Origin: Daedaleopsis sinensis
Taxonomy: Eukaryota > Basidiomycota > Agaricomycetes > Polyporales > Polyporaceae
Direction: 5' to 3'
Length of the DNA: 64,000 nucleotides
Assembly: GCA_033807695.1 (NCBI GenBank)
Contig: CM066307.1
Location: forward strand, 2,294,001 to 2,358,000
In this document: positions 12,809 to 25,928 of the stretch, piece by piece
Position numbering within the stretch: the first letter of the stretch is position 1
Layout: every line of letters starts with the position of its first letter
The notes under the pieces: model-generated
What the model saw: only the letters and a program-made list of their open reading frames with translations
Databases searched by the model: none
What the model was told of the DNA's origin: nothing
Position numbers and translations under genes: made by a program

Positions 12809-15800
12809 TGCGAGGAACGGGAAGAAGGGAGGGAGACGGGGGTCCTGACTCGAGTTGTTGCTTTACAAGAGGGGCAGGTATCGGACTTTGGCTGCGTAGC
12901 TTGTACGTGAGAACAGATACGTGGTCCCGGACATCAGATGGCAGCTGAGCGGCACAGGAAGAGCGTTCAAGTAGGCAATTCCACTTCTTCAAGCTTCGTT
13001 AGACGCGGTATAAGAGCGGAGCAATCACGCTCAAACGCTGACGGGTTATTAGCACGGCAGACTGACAGACAGCGTTTGTCTTGCGGCAGGAAATGAGAGC
13101 TACGACCTCGGTATACTGGTGTCCTTGTCGCTGGGAACTAAGGGGTGTTGAACCCCTTCGCTTAGGTTGTAGCAACTACACGACTCTTGCAAGCAGCCGC
13201 CGAGGTCCTCCGACGATTCGACGCCTGCGGGACCATGTAGACCGCCCCGAACGCGAGGCAGGCACGCTCCGACCGGGAAGTGCACGATGCACGTCAGCGC
13301 GTGCTTCTCGCCGTGACTACCTTCAAAGAGCCTGAGAACGTTCGCGCCGTTGTAGAGTCTTGTCGTACACGATCTCACTGAATCAGTTAAGGCCGTCTCC
13401 AAGATGAAAAACTGATGTTTACCTGAACAACTCATGAATTCAAAGCAGTCCCATTGCACTGCGTCCATCATCATCCATGTTTGCACTGGCAACGACACTG
13501 GCGCCTGCTCGTGACCTGGACTCCATATTATTACCCGATGCCAGCCACCCGGATGGTGTGAGTCGTCGAGTGGTCTTCGCTTGTCGGCTGTTCAGAGATT
13601 ATTCTTCTGGAGGGGAAAATCTCGCAGTACTTACTTTGTTGCAAGTGACGGCAGGACTCAAGAGGAGGGCCGAGGCTGACTCGGACAGACTCGGACTCGG
13701 TAACTTTTCCAGTAGGCGGGATGAGCGTGAGAATACTGCTCAGAGACGCGGTCACATGATACACGCGCTCTTGTTGTCAATGTTTGTGTATGTCATTGTT
13801 TATTCCCCGAGACGACCGAGGCTGCCATGGGCCTCGGAGCTCCAAGGACCACGTCCTGGCCGCGTCTATCTTAGTATCTCCCACCTTTCTCTCAACGCCA
13901 CGCCCGTCTTAGCACTAGTACTCTACGTACAAACACGACCTGGCTACAGTATGCACGCGATGCACGCAGCGTGTCTTCAGGCTTCTGAGCAAGCTCCTGC
14001 CAGCTCTGCATCAGGAAACCATGCACCTAATGGTCAGGCGTGGCAACGCGCTTCGCGATATGGTCGACGGTGGTCATTGGGCGCCTTGCAATATGCGGTA
14101 TGATCAAGAGTGGCCATCCCGCATATTGCAATGCACGAGTTGACCATGTGTCGTCATCGTCCACCCGCGCAGATGGATAATGGTCAAGAATGGTCAGATA
14201 CGGTCGTCTGCCATGCATGTATGTGCATATATGCCCATAGTATAATGGTTAGAGGTACAGATGACGTGAATCAGAAGTGTATTAGGCAGATGATCGGAGT
14301 GAGTACAGTACTAGTACCTATACAAACTGCAAAGCGGCAGAATCTTTGGCGTGCACGCAAGTAATGATGTTGGTGTTTGAGCCTGGTTTACCGTTGTCTG
14401 TGTCCTTGTGTGTGTCTTAGTAGATACTATTACAGTACTAGAGTCCACCGCGGTCCGCGGCGGATGCATCTGATGGAGCGTCACGTGACCGTGTCTGCGG
14501 CTCAAAGTGCATTGACAGCTCTCCTTCCTCGCGGGCCCCGGCGAACCCCCCTGCCCTGTACATGCTCCACCGTCTACTTGTCTGTCTCCGCGTCATTGCA
14601 ATCCTACCGCTCCTCAAATACCCATGCTGCCGACCGTCTGGACCCAGCTGCTCTTCCTCCCCCCGCCATGATCCCACTGCCAGGAGATTGGCAGCAAGGA
14701 AGCCTGGTCCTGAGTCACGCTCGCATTACTCGCACTCTGGTTGCTTGGTCTTCTCGCGTTCTTGCCATCCCGCTCTCGCTCGCTCCACTCTTGCTCGCCG
14801 CTCGTCTCGCTCTCTCGCGCTCGCACCATCTACTATGCTCTCACGCTGTCTCTCTCATTTGTCAGCTCTCGCAGTTGCACTCAAGTACTCGGCTTTCTGG
14901 CAATCCCAATCAATTGTCGACGTCGTGCTCGAACCAATCCCGCTCATCTTCATGCCTCTCGCTGGATGCAGCTATGACTTGCTCTGGCTTGACTCTGGCG
15001 CTCTATTTTGCTCCTTTGCCTGGTAGTACCGAACGCCAAGATTGTACTGCATCCGAACCATGCTACGTTGTGTAGTTTACTTTTGTAATTAGTTGTAATG
15101 CATTATGAATTCAATTGCTTGACCCTAACCACTATGACATGCAGTTTGCCGTGCCATAAGGAGCAATGATATCAATGAATGGCAGTAGTATCAGCTGTAT
15201 ATCATCTGGCTACGTCTTTCGTGGTCTGCAGTGACATGCATGACCTCCTGCAGCTGGGACAATGAGCATTAACCTTACTAGATCTACCTTCAGTGATCAA
15301 TGGCCCTGCTCAAGCCGATCATGTGTGGTCATACATGACCTTGAACTCCCTCTGGAGTGACCGCACATTGCCATTCATAGTGTGGCTATGACCACTCATG
15401 CCCACTCTCCTCCTCCGCATTGGCACGCGTGGACACGCAAGATGCGCTATGGTCGAATCGTGTCACCTGCTGACGGACAAAGATGCTCATGACATCGCAA
15501 TACGCTAACAGGTCATACATGGCCTATGTATGTACACGTTTCGTGATGTGCTCTCTTCAATCACCCCTGACCGACATCTCAGGAGATTGGCACCCTACAG
15601 CTGGGCTCCCAAACTCACAGTGATACCGCGTATAGCAGGTCTTCTCGAGTGAACACTGGATATGGCTGTATCGGTGAGTTCAATTTGGCTGCTATGTGCT
15701 GCGTTTCCTGCTTTCTCGTGCTCTCGATGACTATCGGATATCCTTGAGTATGGAGTCAAATCACGGGCGGATAGCGCTGCGCTCGAAATTCTCCCCGATG

Positions 15801-18800
15801 CACGTGTGCTCTGCCCGGGGAGCATTGTTAATACTTCGTGTCTGCGATACATGCGCTCATTGGAGCCTGAGGCTCCTATGCTTCCTTACTGTTCAGTTCA
15901 AAATCCCTAATAGTGGCTACGGGGATGAATCTACTCTAACTATTCTCTTACTACAGGTATGCTCATATGCCCTACCTTTTACCGACGCAAGACACCTCGC
16001 AGTGCACCGAATAGTCAGTATCGTAACCGATCTCCATTCTGGATGTCATCTAATTCGCGTGCTCCTCGGCAGACAGGGCTCGGTGCGTCCGGGCTGCAAC
16101 GCCGTGGCGAAAGCAACCATTTCGCCCCCCGCACCACATCCGCGCCAGTGTTAGAGGACGTCAATTTCCGACAGATTGCTGTCAATCAAGAAACCCTCAC
16201 ACTCTCCACCTAGCATCGCATATAGCGACTCGCCTTTCCGAATATCATGCTAGCTGTGCTCGGCGACGCTTCCCTTGCTATCGCCGCCTTCGTAACTCTC
16301 CGGTTACGCCGTATAAACTCCAGTCGACCGATCAAGCTACCCCTCACGAGGAGAGAGACCTCATCATTTTGGTATTGAGAGCAGTAGGACGCTCGCTGGC
16401 GTCGAGATCCGCGTCCGCGGAGACACGTGTGTTGCAGGCGAGAGGAGGAGTTGGAGAATGTGGCTAGGGAACGTAGGGAGTACTCTCTGCGAAATGCGGC
16501 GGGGAAGAGGGCGTAATTCCGATGAACGACGAGCTTACCGTTGTAGAGGACATGGCGACATGGTACAGGCTGGTGCGCTCATTTGACTCTTATGTATATT
16601 CATCGTGATGATCAAAGGTAGCTTCGCAGAAGGGCCCAGGTGGACTTAACACACTTATCGTGCCTTTCTATAACCCCACGGGTCTTACGGTGCTCGGCCG
16701 CGACTTCATATTATCGCAGCCCACGGTGGGAGAGTTTAGCACGCTGTCAATACCTGTAACACGCACAGGCTACACCGTGTCTACTATCGCAACAGCTGCG
16801 TTTGCTAGAAGTATGTTATCAGCCCTTTCGTATCCGGGTCACGAGCGCACTGTCACCAGATGCCCATACGGTTAGTCCTGCTGTCGTGCCCATGTACAGC
16901 CTTACAGACCCTCTCCTAGACGTAGCACGACTTCCGAGTGTTGCAATACAGCTCAGGTTAATGTCAGTGGTAGCATGTGTACCGTCAGATAGACGATGAT
17001 TGCTCAGCTGCTCCAAGTTACTACTAGTGCGTTGGCCAGAACATCCATGGTTCGGACTTGCCGGTGCTCCTGAGGCTGAGGGGCTAAAAATATTTGAGCT
17101 GATGCTCAGCTCTTGAGGAGTTTCAGATTAACATTGACCCGTCATAAAACAGAGGCTGAACTTGCTTAGATTTAGATGTAAAGTGCAAGTGGCAGGCGCT
17201 TCGTGACTCCGGCAATACCCGCGAGCGGAGTTTGCCGCGAACCTCTCACACGGTCTTCCGAACCGGCCATAATGTTCAAGTCGTATATTTGTGACTTGTA
17301 TCTCCAACGCTGACAATAGGTAAGAAATCACTGAGTCTCATTGATGCTGTGAGGCCAATTATCATTCGGGACGAACACATTCTATCACTTGCCGAGTGGC
17401 CTACTATATGCTTACAAACTCGCTTTTAACCAACCGGCTGCTTCTACAGGTTTTCTGGACACTGAGGCTCAGGCTGGTAGCCAATCTCAATTCCGTGCTA
17501 TTATTGGGTGTCCCAGCAAAGCACTGAATACTCGCACAAGCAGGATACAATATCCCCAGGTTTATTGGACTCATATTCACGCCGCTATTGGTGAGGAGAA
17601 TCGGAGTCACTGGCAAGACGCATGGCAGACTATTGAATACTTCCGTCATCGCCTATCACTGACAGCTCAGGGCTCACTGGCAGGGCTATCTCGCCCAGAG
17701 TAGCAAGTAGTGATGCAAAATCACCCATCGCATACGCATCGCCAGGGTCTCCGTACTCCGACACATCTACCGTACACGCTCTCCGTTACTCGGAGCATTT
17801 CTCCTGGGCTCGGGGAACATTCATCAGAATGATGTTCGCTCAGAGTATCCTCCAACTCGGTCACTGCAACCCCGGCTTCTCCAGCGGTTCGCTCGGCCTC
17901 CCCTTACGGTCAGTCTCCCATACACCCACAATTCTATGCGCTGACCGTGCGATAGAGATGTCTGGCGATGTACCTTCCAAAATCACTTGCGCTGCATTCG
18001 AGGTCTTCACTCCGGCGCCCCGACTCGACCCTGACAATAAACGTCTTTGAAGCTCGCAACTGGCCGCCTTCAACAGTGTCAAATACGTATGCACCCTGTG
18101 ATTCGTCCGAGAAACAGTCCGCCCGCTTGCGTGTGCCGCTGAAAATCCTAAGCATCTTGCAGCTCTGGCGCGATCATAACACCGGTATCGACGGAGAGTC
18201 CGGAGTCGATCTGACGCGGTTCCCCGGTACTAGATGGGTATCCCGTCTGTCGTTATGACCATTGCTGGCAAGCTCTGTCCTAATCCTTTACCTAGCGGCG
18301 CAACTATACGCTTACGAGATATTAATTTTGGCATGGGTCTCCTCGTATGCCCTCGCTACAGAATAACTACTGAAGGTATAATTAATAAATTGGCAATCAT
18401 CAATGGCCTTGAATCTATGAGCTCGGGCTGACAGTTTTTCTCAGATCTGGAGGGAACGCTGAACCAGACACGGGCCTACTGGTGAGCTCTACCCAAGTCG
18501 TCTCTCATTGCTAAGTTGTCTTGACGTTTCGTTAGGTCAAAATGGTACTTTTCACAGCAGCTTGCCACCATGACTCGGAGTGCCGATTGCATCCTGATGG
18601 AAGCGAAGCCTATCTGCGGTGAAAGGATACCAACGTAAGATGTAGGTACCGGCGATACATTATCAACCATGGGTCCGATACGCGGTCGTGATAGAAGTCG
18701 AGATTCCATATGGCTAACGACCTTCCTTGTGTAGCACATCCCCACTCGAAACAGGGTTACGAGACCCATCTCAAAGAGCCAGTGGGGTCGGAGGGCAGTA

Positions 18801-19997
18801 CAATGATATGATCTTCTACTGGAGCAACTTTCCCTCTTAACGGCAATATCGAGATGTCACATACCGATTACAAGGGCGTACTCGGTCAAATCGAGCTAGT
18901 GCTCCATACTAGTAGCCAGTTAGCGCCATTTGGGGGTAGCAGCACATTTACGCTGGTTCATGTTCATCTACACCTATTATGAAGTGGCAATATCCGCGAG
19001 CTCCCGAACACCGCCGACGGAATATCACCGGAAGGCGACAACGCTGAACTTCGACTTGATTGGATTGTACCGATGCTCATGAGCGCGTCGGTTTGTAGAG
19101 GCTTGAGAGACAAACGGCCCTAGCACAGCACTCCCGAATTATTCACAGAGAGTTCCAAGCTAATGCACGCCTCGAAACATAGTCTATGCAACGCGAAGAG
19201 CCTTCGCCCGGCCGCGCGCGGTGGGACCTTTTGCTATACTTAGCAGCGTTCAATCTCCGGCTTGGAGCGGCGGTTGGCTGACCCATGGATGGGCCATCGT
19301 GTGTGGCTGCACGACTCGATAGTGCCAGCGGCATGCATCATGAGGACAAAAGGTATCTGTGTGTCTGCGGCGTGGCCGAGCTCGCCGTACATCATTATAG
19401 TAGTGACATGTCAAAGTTAGCCACGCAGGCGGCTACCGAGGGTGGAATGTCCTGCCGGCCCTAAAGCACTACCAGCGCTTCGCTCGTGACACGACCGTGG
19501 CGGAGTCGGAAGTTCGCTCCTCCCACCACTTCTCATACAATATTCATCGGATTGCACATTGGTATGGTACGCCCATATTTGCTATATCTACAGATTAACC
19601 GATGCTTAAGAATCAAAGTGTCCTCAGGCACTACAGCGGCAATGGTGAGCACGGGCGTATCAATATGTGAGAGAGGTCAAGTGAGGAACTAACGCGACCG
19701 TGGCGACCGTGCATGTCGACCAGTGCCCGTCTCTTGCAGTCGCACACCCTGATGCGGCCCGTATCCATATGATTGTATAGCATTGTGCCGCATCGAGACC
19801 GGCGCTGCGCCCGAGCAGCAGTCTTCGCGCTTCCTTCTCTCGCTGGCAGTGACCGAACGCTGCTGGCATCTGATGGGGCCGCCAGGGGTGCGGCCGACTC
19901 TGATTCGAGCCACAAAACACACCGCAGACGGATATATGGATCCCGGCATGCAGCTGACTAGCTTCTGCTCCTGCGACACCACTCCCCAAATAGTGCA
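12809..19997. other. Gene-poor 7-kb stretch, no recognised gene
   Basis: I could not assign a gene between DUF6534-2 and DUF6534-3. Visible items are clusters of TGGTCA/TGACCA at 14031-14196 and 15326-15394, a pyrimidine-rich strand at about 14690-14880 (runs of CTCGCT), and two copies of CTAGTACTG at 14306 and 14433. Fragments that could be coding on the plus strand are a signal-peptide-like start near 15665 (MAVSVSSIWLLCAAFPAFS), an open piece at about 16640-16830 (LIVPFYNPTGLTVLGRDF) and one at about 17389-17703. They did not join into a family I know. A decayed or very intron-rich gene is possible. Confidence 0.35.
14031..14196. repeat. Cluster of TGGTCA/TGACCA motifs
   Basis: TGGTCA occurs at 14031, 14071, 14181 and 14191, and TGACCA at 14141, with near variants (TGGTCG, TGATCA, TGGCCA) between them. 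A looser second group lies at 15326 (TGGTCA) and 15389 (TGACCA), again among TGATCA, GATCATG and TGGCC variants. The spacing is irregular, so this is a dispersed motif cluster rather than a tandem array. Confidence 0.45.
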
Positions 19998-22158
19998 ATG
20001 CAGGCGCCCAGCAGTCTAGGAGCGACTTTGCCTCAAAGCTTAGGCTACACGTTCGGCTCGATGCTCGCCAGTACTTTTATCGGGATGATGTACGCATTCT
20101 TCGTATCTGTGCTGGCCCTCATCTTTGACATCACAAACTCCTTTACAGGATCTACGGTCTGACTGTACACCAGACGTACAGATATTTCCGGATGTACCAC
20201 ACAGACATCCCGTTACTGAAAGCGACGGTGAGTGAGTCGCTCACCGCGTCACCGACTGCTGCTCACTATGCGTTAGGTGATCGTGCTCTTGTATGTTCCT
20301 CTCCGCTCCTGCCGGTGATAGGGTCTAGCAGACTAAGAAAGTACAGCCTTGCCGACACGCTGCATTCCGTACAATGCGTTCATACGAGGTAAGTAACAAG
20401 TTCTTAGGTCGCTCGTTCGACAGATGACTCTAAGCATAACTAGCTACTACTACCTCGTCTTGAAACACTTCGAGCCAATTGCATTGCTGGACGGCGTATG
20501 GTGAGATTTCTCGTTTGGCTGCTTGTCAACTTAGCTGAAGGCGTGTTTTAGGTCAATCAGGGTATACCACAATATCTGATTTTTACGCGATGCCCTGACC
20601 AAGTCCGCAGCTCTTGATACCAACAGCGGTATGTATTTGACCGACCTCATACTACCTACTGACACTAACAATATTCAATGACGGTAGACGTTCATCGTCA
20701 TCATAGCTCAGTGGTGAGTACTTGTTAATTCACAGATCATATGACCTTCTGCTGAGAGCGAGGAACAGCTTCTATGCTCGACGTGTATACCTCCGTGAGT
20801 GATCGGCTCCCGTGTGGCAGGAATGTCGTATTGAGCCCAGATAGTTGGATCGGGATCCATCTACACCGGTGTGGTCATACTGCTGGTGAGTACACGTCAT
20901 GCAGCGTGGCGCCGACATACCCCTGAAATTGCAGCAGATATTGTTGATGATTGGTACTATTGGTACGTGCCACTCCGGTCTTTCGACGGGTCTGGTTCAC
21001 GAACGCGTTGTCGAGGACAGCTTTCAGCATCGGTGAGTCGCTCGACTCATTGTGAAGTACCGTGTCGGCTCACTTTGGGGTGACAGTGGCCACTGTCGAG
21101 ACGTAAGTGTTCAGTTCCATCATCCAAGGTGTGGTGACGGGACCCAATCACAAAACTTTTTGAAAGCTTCATTCAACGTTCACTTTTGAATTGGCAACAT
21201 TACACGGTAGGTTTATCCCCCTGCCGGAATATTATTCATGCTCAACGAGCGTGCATGGAAGTGGCTTACATCTGCGGCGTTCACCTTCACGTTGGTCACT
21301 GACGTGGCATTGACGAGTACCTTGATTACCTACCTTAGAAACCACCGAACAGGTTTCAGACGGTACGCCGCATCTTTGGGGTGCCATTGTCGTGATTCTC
21401 ACCGCGAGGTGAATCTAGTACCGACTCTATTATCAACATCCTGATAGTTTATACGATCAATACAGGTTGGCTTCCACTAGATTCTCTACCTTTTAGTAGC
21501 TGATATTGCGTGATACCAGGGCTTCTGACCAGGTATCTCAAAATTTCGAGACCTATTCCGGCGTGGAACTCATCACTTGCATTTCAGCACACTAAGTTTG
21601 CTCTCCCTAGTCTTTGTATGTGCACTTCTTCAACCGCTCAACGTATCTAACCTTCCTCTGACAGGCCTTCGCCAAGAGAGACAACTTGATCTACGCTGCG
21701 CTAAGTATTCCCGCGACAAAGTGTAGGTCGCAGTACCTCTCCGCAGCCAGCGCCCGCGCTGACTGCGACTGTCACCCTTCGCAGCATATGCCACGTCCGT
21801 GCTCTCCATGTGCGTGATCCGCTACGATGCGACCATGCACACACATACCCGCTGACGACCGCTTCCGCGCAGCCTGAACTCGAGAAAATCGCTCGCCAAT
21901 CTGTCCGACATTGACGACGAGTTTGGCACGTTCGGCATGTCCGCCCTCCGCCGCACGCAGCGCGGAGAGAGCGATGTCGAGCGCCGCGGGCGGAGTGGTG
22001 GCGCGCGATCTCGGTCATCGCATGCGCCCGTGATCGAGCTGGACATCCTCAAACGTTCCAGCGTACGCAACGCGAAGGGGACTGGGCACGCGCTTCCGAC
22101 GTACCCTGAAGAGTACTCGATGGAGGCGGGAAGCTCACTGTGTATTCAGAAGCGTTGA
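19998..22158 (+). CDS. DUF6534 multi-pass membrane protein, copy 3
   Basis: This is a DUF6534 family membrane protein of unknown function. Exon 1 starts at 19998 (MQAPSSLGATLPQSLGYTFG) and ends FIGMM; exon 2 reads IYGLTVHQTYRYFRMYHTD. Then come LADTLHSVQCVHT and SYYYLVLKHFEPIALLDGVW. A 10-base micro-exon at 20552-20561 codes W-S-I-R. Then come SFYARRVYLR and the domain core: VTDVALTSTLITYLRN with HRTGFR (about 21240-21360), TDSIINILIVYTINT (about 21425), GLLTR, and KRDNLIYAALSIPATK (about 21670). The final exon begins LNSRKSLANLSDIDDEFG and runs to a stop at 22158. The tail of about 95 residues is Arg/Ser-rich and contains VIELDIL in place of the usual I-K-V-T-T motif. Confidence 0.78.
20552..20561 (+). 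other. 10-base micro-exon of DUF6534-3
   Basis: The exon gtcaatcagg follows an acceptor TTTTAG and precedes a donor GTATAC. Joined to the TG of the previous exon it codes W-S-I-R in the same phase as the other copies. Confidence 0.68.
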
Positions 22159-23719
22159 GGGGGCAGAGCTAGGTGGAGGGGGGCACATGGCGTAGTGTAC
22201 GGAGTGAGCTACCTCCGGAGGCGGACCGTGGTGGTCTCTCTACCCGTTCAGGAATGAAGCACTCTCTGTTGGACAGACGGCGGTCAAGTGGCTCGAGTCA
22301 GGCAGCACGACGTCGCAGCTCCTGCGGGGTGCAGTGCGCGCTCCTGTATATGCCAATCTTAAATAGAACTGCACGTATAGGACCTTCTGATTACATCCCT
22401 CCTTCCCTCCGGTCGGGGTGGTTGGGCATGGGGATTCCCCTGCAACCTATTAATCACTGTGCCCGGCCCGCATCTTCCGGAAAAACGGAGCACGGGCACC
22501 TCACTGAGTACGGCACGCTTCAGGCAGACTCGGGGCGAGTGTGCCTATGCGGCCTCAGGGTGTGCTTAACTGACCCTACGACACGGAGCAGCGCGGTCGA
22601 ATGATTGTTTTTATATCGTCCGAGACGAAAACATCGCATCATGTCAACATCCAAGTCCTCTCAACGCCCGCCAGTGAGCGCTAGTAGTCCTGACGAGCGC
22701 TGCACACTAGCACTGATACAGTGATAGTAATACAGCATCTGCATCAAGTACTTATGCATATCTCGATACGCGGGCGGTGTCCATGGATTATCATGAGCAT
22801 GTGCACAGCTGTATGTCCGAACACTGAGCGTTGACGTCCGAGTCAACTCCGAAAGCTTAGCGCTGAATAGTAAACCACTGTTATCTGGGCGCCCAAACTT
22901 TGGTCTTACCGTCACGACCATCGTTACCTCCCGATATATGGGCATTATTGCGACGTGGATAGAGGCCATGGCACCCAGACCGCAACGAAATCTAGCTGTT
23001 TTATGGTCATTACTCGTATCTCGGCCCGGTGGTCGCGACGGAAATACTGATAGATTCCGGGAGATGGCCTCCGGAGGCGGTGACCGGATACGCACACACA
23101 CCTGGCACATGCAGATAGATACCATTTGAATGCAAACTTGACTACCGAGATAGAACATCGACCGCGGGCTGGAGCTGGAGCCCCTACCAGCGGCGCGCAC
23201 GATAGGCGCCCCGTCGGCCCAAGGTCGGCCTCGGGCGGGCTTCTGTGGTTTCTGTGAGAGAAGTTCCAACCACATTGTGACAGGGATGGTTGCTGCGGAA
23301 GGGCCTCTCGGCGCGCGCGGTCGTCGTATTCGGCACGCGAATTTGACGCCATTTGGATCATCCATCCGAGCATGCGGTGAACGCTGTCTATATTAATCCC
23401 GCGCAGACTCGGACGTCTCCTGAGACGCCCTCGACCGGCGGGCGTGGGCGACGGGTGCACAGGGGACGTGAGCGGCCGAGAGGATCGACCAATAATACTT
23501 CATTGCAGATAGCGACGACAGCGAGAGCGAGAGAACAAGAGGACAGGAGGACAGGAGGGGGCAGGACAAAGAATGCATACGACACAGCGCGCAACCCGCG
23601 AAGATCATGAGAGTATGGACAAGAACATGGACCTGAACACATGGGCATGAATGAGGCGTCGTCCGAGCGACTGTCTGGAGCCTCCACACTGCCGCCCGCC
23701 GCTTGGCGGTGTCGCGATT
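22159..23719. other. Intergenic, convergent genes
   Basis: About 1.56 kb lies between the ends of DUF6534-3 (plus) and MFS-A (minus). Several open frames exist on both strands, up to 234 codons on the minus strand at 22661-23365. They show no family resemblance, no membrane spans and Arg/Ser/Pro-rich composition typical of GC-rich non-coding DNA. I see no gene here. Confidence 0.4.
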
Positions 23720-25928
23720 TCACGCGTCAGACCGAAGGGCAGGGGCCGCCTCCTGCTCCCCGCCGTCCTGCAGTGCCCACTTCTCGTCGGTGAGGTCGTG
23801 CAGCGGCACAGGTGCCATGAACAGCGACGCGAGCAGGCCGATCCCGATCACGCCGACCATGACCTGCCAGATCACGGCAATGCTCTCTCCGAACGCGCGC
23901 TGGACGTCTTCCTTGAGGCCAGGAGGGAGGGAGCGGATCGTCGGGATTGCCGCATACGACAGATCGACACCGGACGGGAGCTGCGCGAGGAACTCCGCGG
24001 GTAGCCTGTGGGAGAGCTCGTTCTGGAGCACGGATGCGCCGATTGCGATACCCCATACCTGTGGCAATGGCAGCGTCAGAGAGGGACGCGTGTACACCGC
24101 ACGATCTGCGACTCACGGCAGAAAAAGAGCGACAGAATGAAAAGAAGGCGAGGGCGTGCGCATTCTCCGATACCGGCAGCGGAGAGAGCACGGGGAAGTA
24201 CGTGACAGCTACACTCGCAGAGTGTCAGGTTCATGCATAAGTCGAGCTCGCGAGCTACGCACCGTAGAGAGCACCTGCGCCGACACCGGTCAGGATCGGA
24301 ATGCCGATGGTCTCAGAGAGCGGCGTGTCGAAGCGGAAGGTGGTGTAAACACCCATGCCTGCGATATAGATGACCCAAGCAATCCAGAGCTGGGGACGAT
24401 ATATCTTGTAGATGGACACCGAGACTCCGGCGGTGACGATGGCCGGCCCGAGACCGAGCATGAGACCGAGGATCCATACACCCGATTGAAGAGAGGTGGC
24501 ACCCTTGCACGATTGGAAGTACGTCGGCATGTAGTCTGAGACAGGATCGTTGATTAGCGAGGGATAAAGACAATTTAGATGGTCAACGACGCACAAGCAA
24601 TAGCCAAGACCACCAGAGGGTTGATGAACGTCTGGATATACCTAGACGTCGGGTGAGCGAGCGACATATTCTCTTTCAAAAGACAACGCACCCGCTGATG
24701 CTAGTACGGTTCGTCAACAAAGTGATGGGCAACTAAGAATCATACTTATCAGCGACTGCACACACGTCCTCATGCAGTACACGTACGATGGGGTACTCCG
24801 CCCAGATAGCTTCGTATGCGCCGAAGACGACGAGACCGATGAGTCCTAGGATGAGAGGGACCAGGACCCTAGCAGAAGACCACGGGTACTTGATTCCACC
24901 CCAGGTAAGCCCGATGACGACAGCAGCTGTCGACGAGATGACCAGGATGTTGCCGCTTGAGTAGATTGTAGCGCGTGAGTAATATCGAAGGGCTATATGC
25001 ACGACGAGAACTCACATCCAGTCCATACGGCCCAGTTTGTCGCGAAGAGTCCCTGGGGGCGTAGGGAGCCGGAGGAACACCATAACCATCACGAGTGCCA
25101 CACCGCAGATGGGCAGATTGAGGTCTAGACAAATAATCCTGTCAAGATCTCGTTGGAGCACGTGGATTGCATCGACTGACAGAACAGCCAACGCCATTGA
25201 CCATGGGTGCTGAGGGCACCGCCGACGACGGGGCCAATCGCACACGCGAAGGCCCAGGTGCTGCATGGATAACCGCTCAGCAACTGTGAATCCGAGTACG
25301 ACGGGTGGGGTACACGGGTACGCACAGTCCGATCAGACCATTGTACGTGCCGCGCTCAGCCAGTGAGACGAGGTCGGACACGACGATAGACGAGACAGAG
25401 AGGATAGCCCCTCCACCGAGACCCTGAACGGCTGAGGGAACTTCGTCAGCGCCATGCGCACTCGGTGTGGCCCAGCCCCACTTACTTCGTGCTGCAATGA
25501 GCCAGTTCATGCTCTTTGCCGCGCCGCAGAGGGCGCTTCCCAAGATGAAGCATGCCAAAGCGAATAGCAGGGCAGTGCGCCTGCCGAAGATCTGCAAGAG
25601 CTGGTGAGAAGTCGTCGGATGGGCTCTGAGAGGCTCACGTTACCTCTGCGACACCACCGCTCATAGGCAGGAAAGCCGTTGAGGCGAGAGAGTAGGCGGC
25701 GCCGACCCAGACGAAGTCATCGCCTTGCAGCTCGTTGACAATCACGGGGAGGGCAGTCGAGACAGCGGTCAGCTCCAAGGCGGAGAGGAAGAGCGCTAGA
25801 CATATGGAAAGAAAGATCATCCAGAAGCGGAATCCTCGAGCCTTCTTAGCCTGAGGGGGCCTTCTCGAAGGAGCATCCAGCTCAGAGACGAGAGTGCTTT
25901 CCTTGAGGTCCTGGGTGGACGTGGACAT
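23720..25928 (-). CDS. MFS-A: DHA2-type major facilitator efflux transporter (14 spans)
   Basis: This is a proton-coupled multidrug or toxin efflux pump type of the plasma membrane. The start at 25928 gives a soluble N-terminus (MSTSTQDLKESTL) before the first span. Exons follow the family order: LALFLSALELTAVSTALP, then VWVGAAYSLASTAFLPMSGG, FGRRTALLFALACFILGSAL (motif A region), AVQGLGGGAILSVSSIVVSD, WAFACAIGPVVGGAL (antiporter motif C, GPVVGG), LNLPICGVALVMVMVFLRL, GLTWGGIKYPWSSARVLVPL, YMPTYFQSCKGATSLQSGV, ENAHALAFF and WGIAIGASVLQNEL. The C-terminus ends DEKWALQDGG before the stop at 23720. WGGxxxPWSS and YFQxxKGxxxxxSG are typical of the 14-span DHA2 group. About nine introns are needed. 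The substrate cannot be told from sequence. Confidence 0.85.

Noticed and set aside
14238..14251. tRNA-like A-box (TAGTATAATGGTTA)
   Set aside because: It resembles the start of an Asp/Glu tRNA, but no B-box, no acceptor stem and no anticodon arm can be drawn downstream.
13477..15075. Long plus-strand open frames of 208 and 232 codons
   Set aside because: They are Ser/Leu/Arg-rich products of a CT-rich strand with low-complexity runs, no family motifs and overlapping alternatives in other frames.
22661..23723. Minus-strand frames of 234, 171 and 111 codons
   Set aside because: Arg/Ser/Pro-rich and overlapping each other in GC-rich DNA between convergent genes; no domain resemblance.
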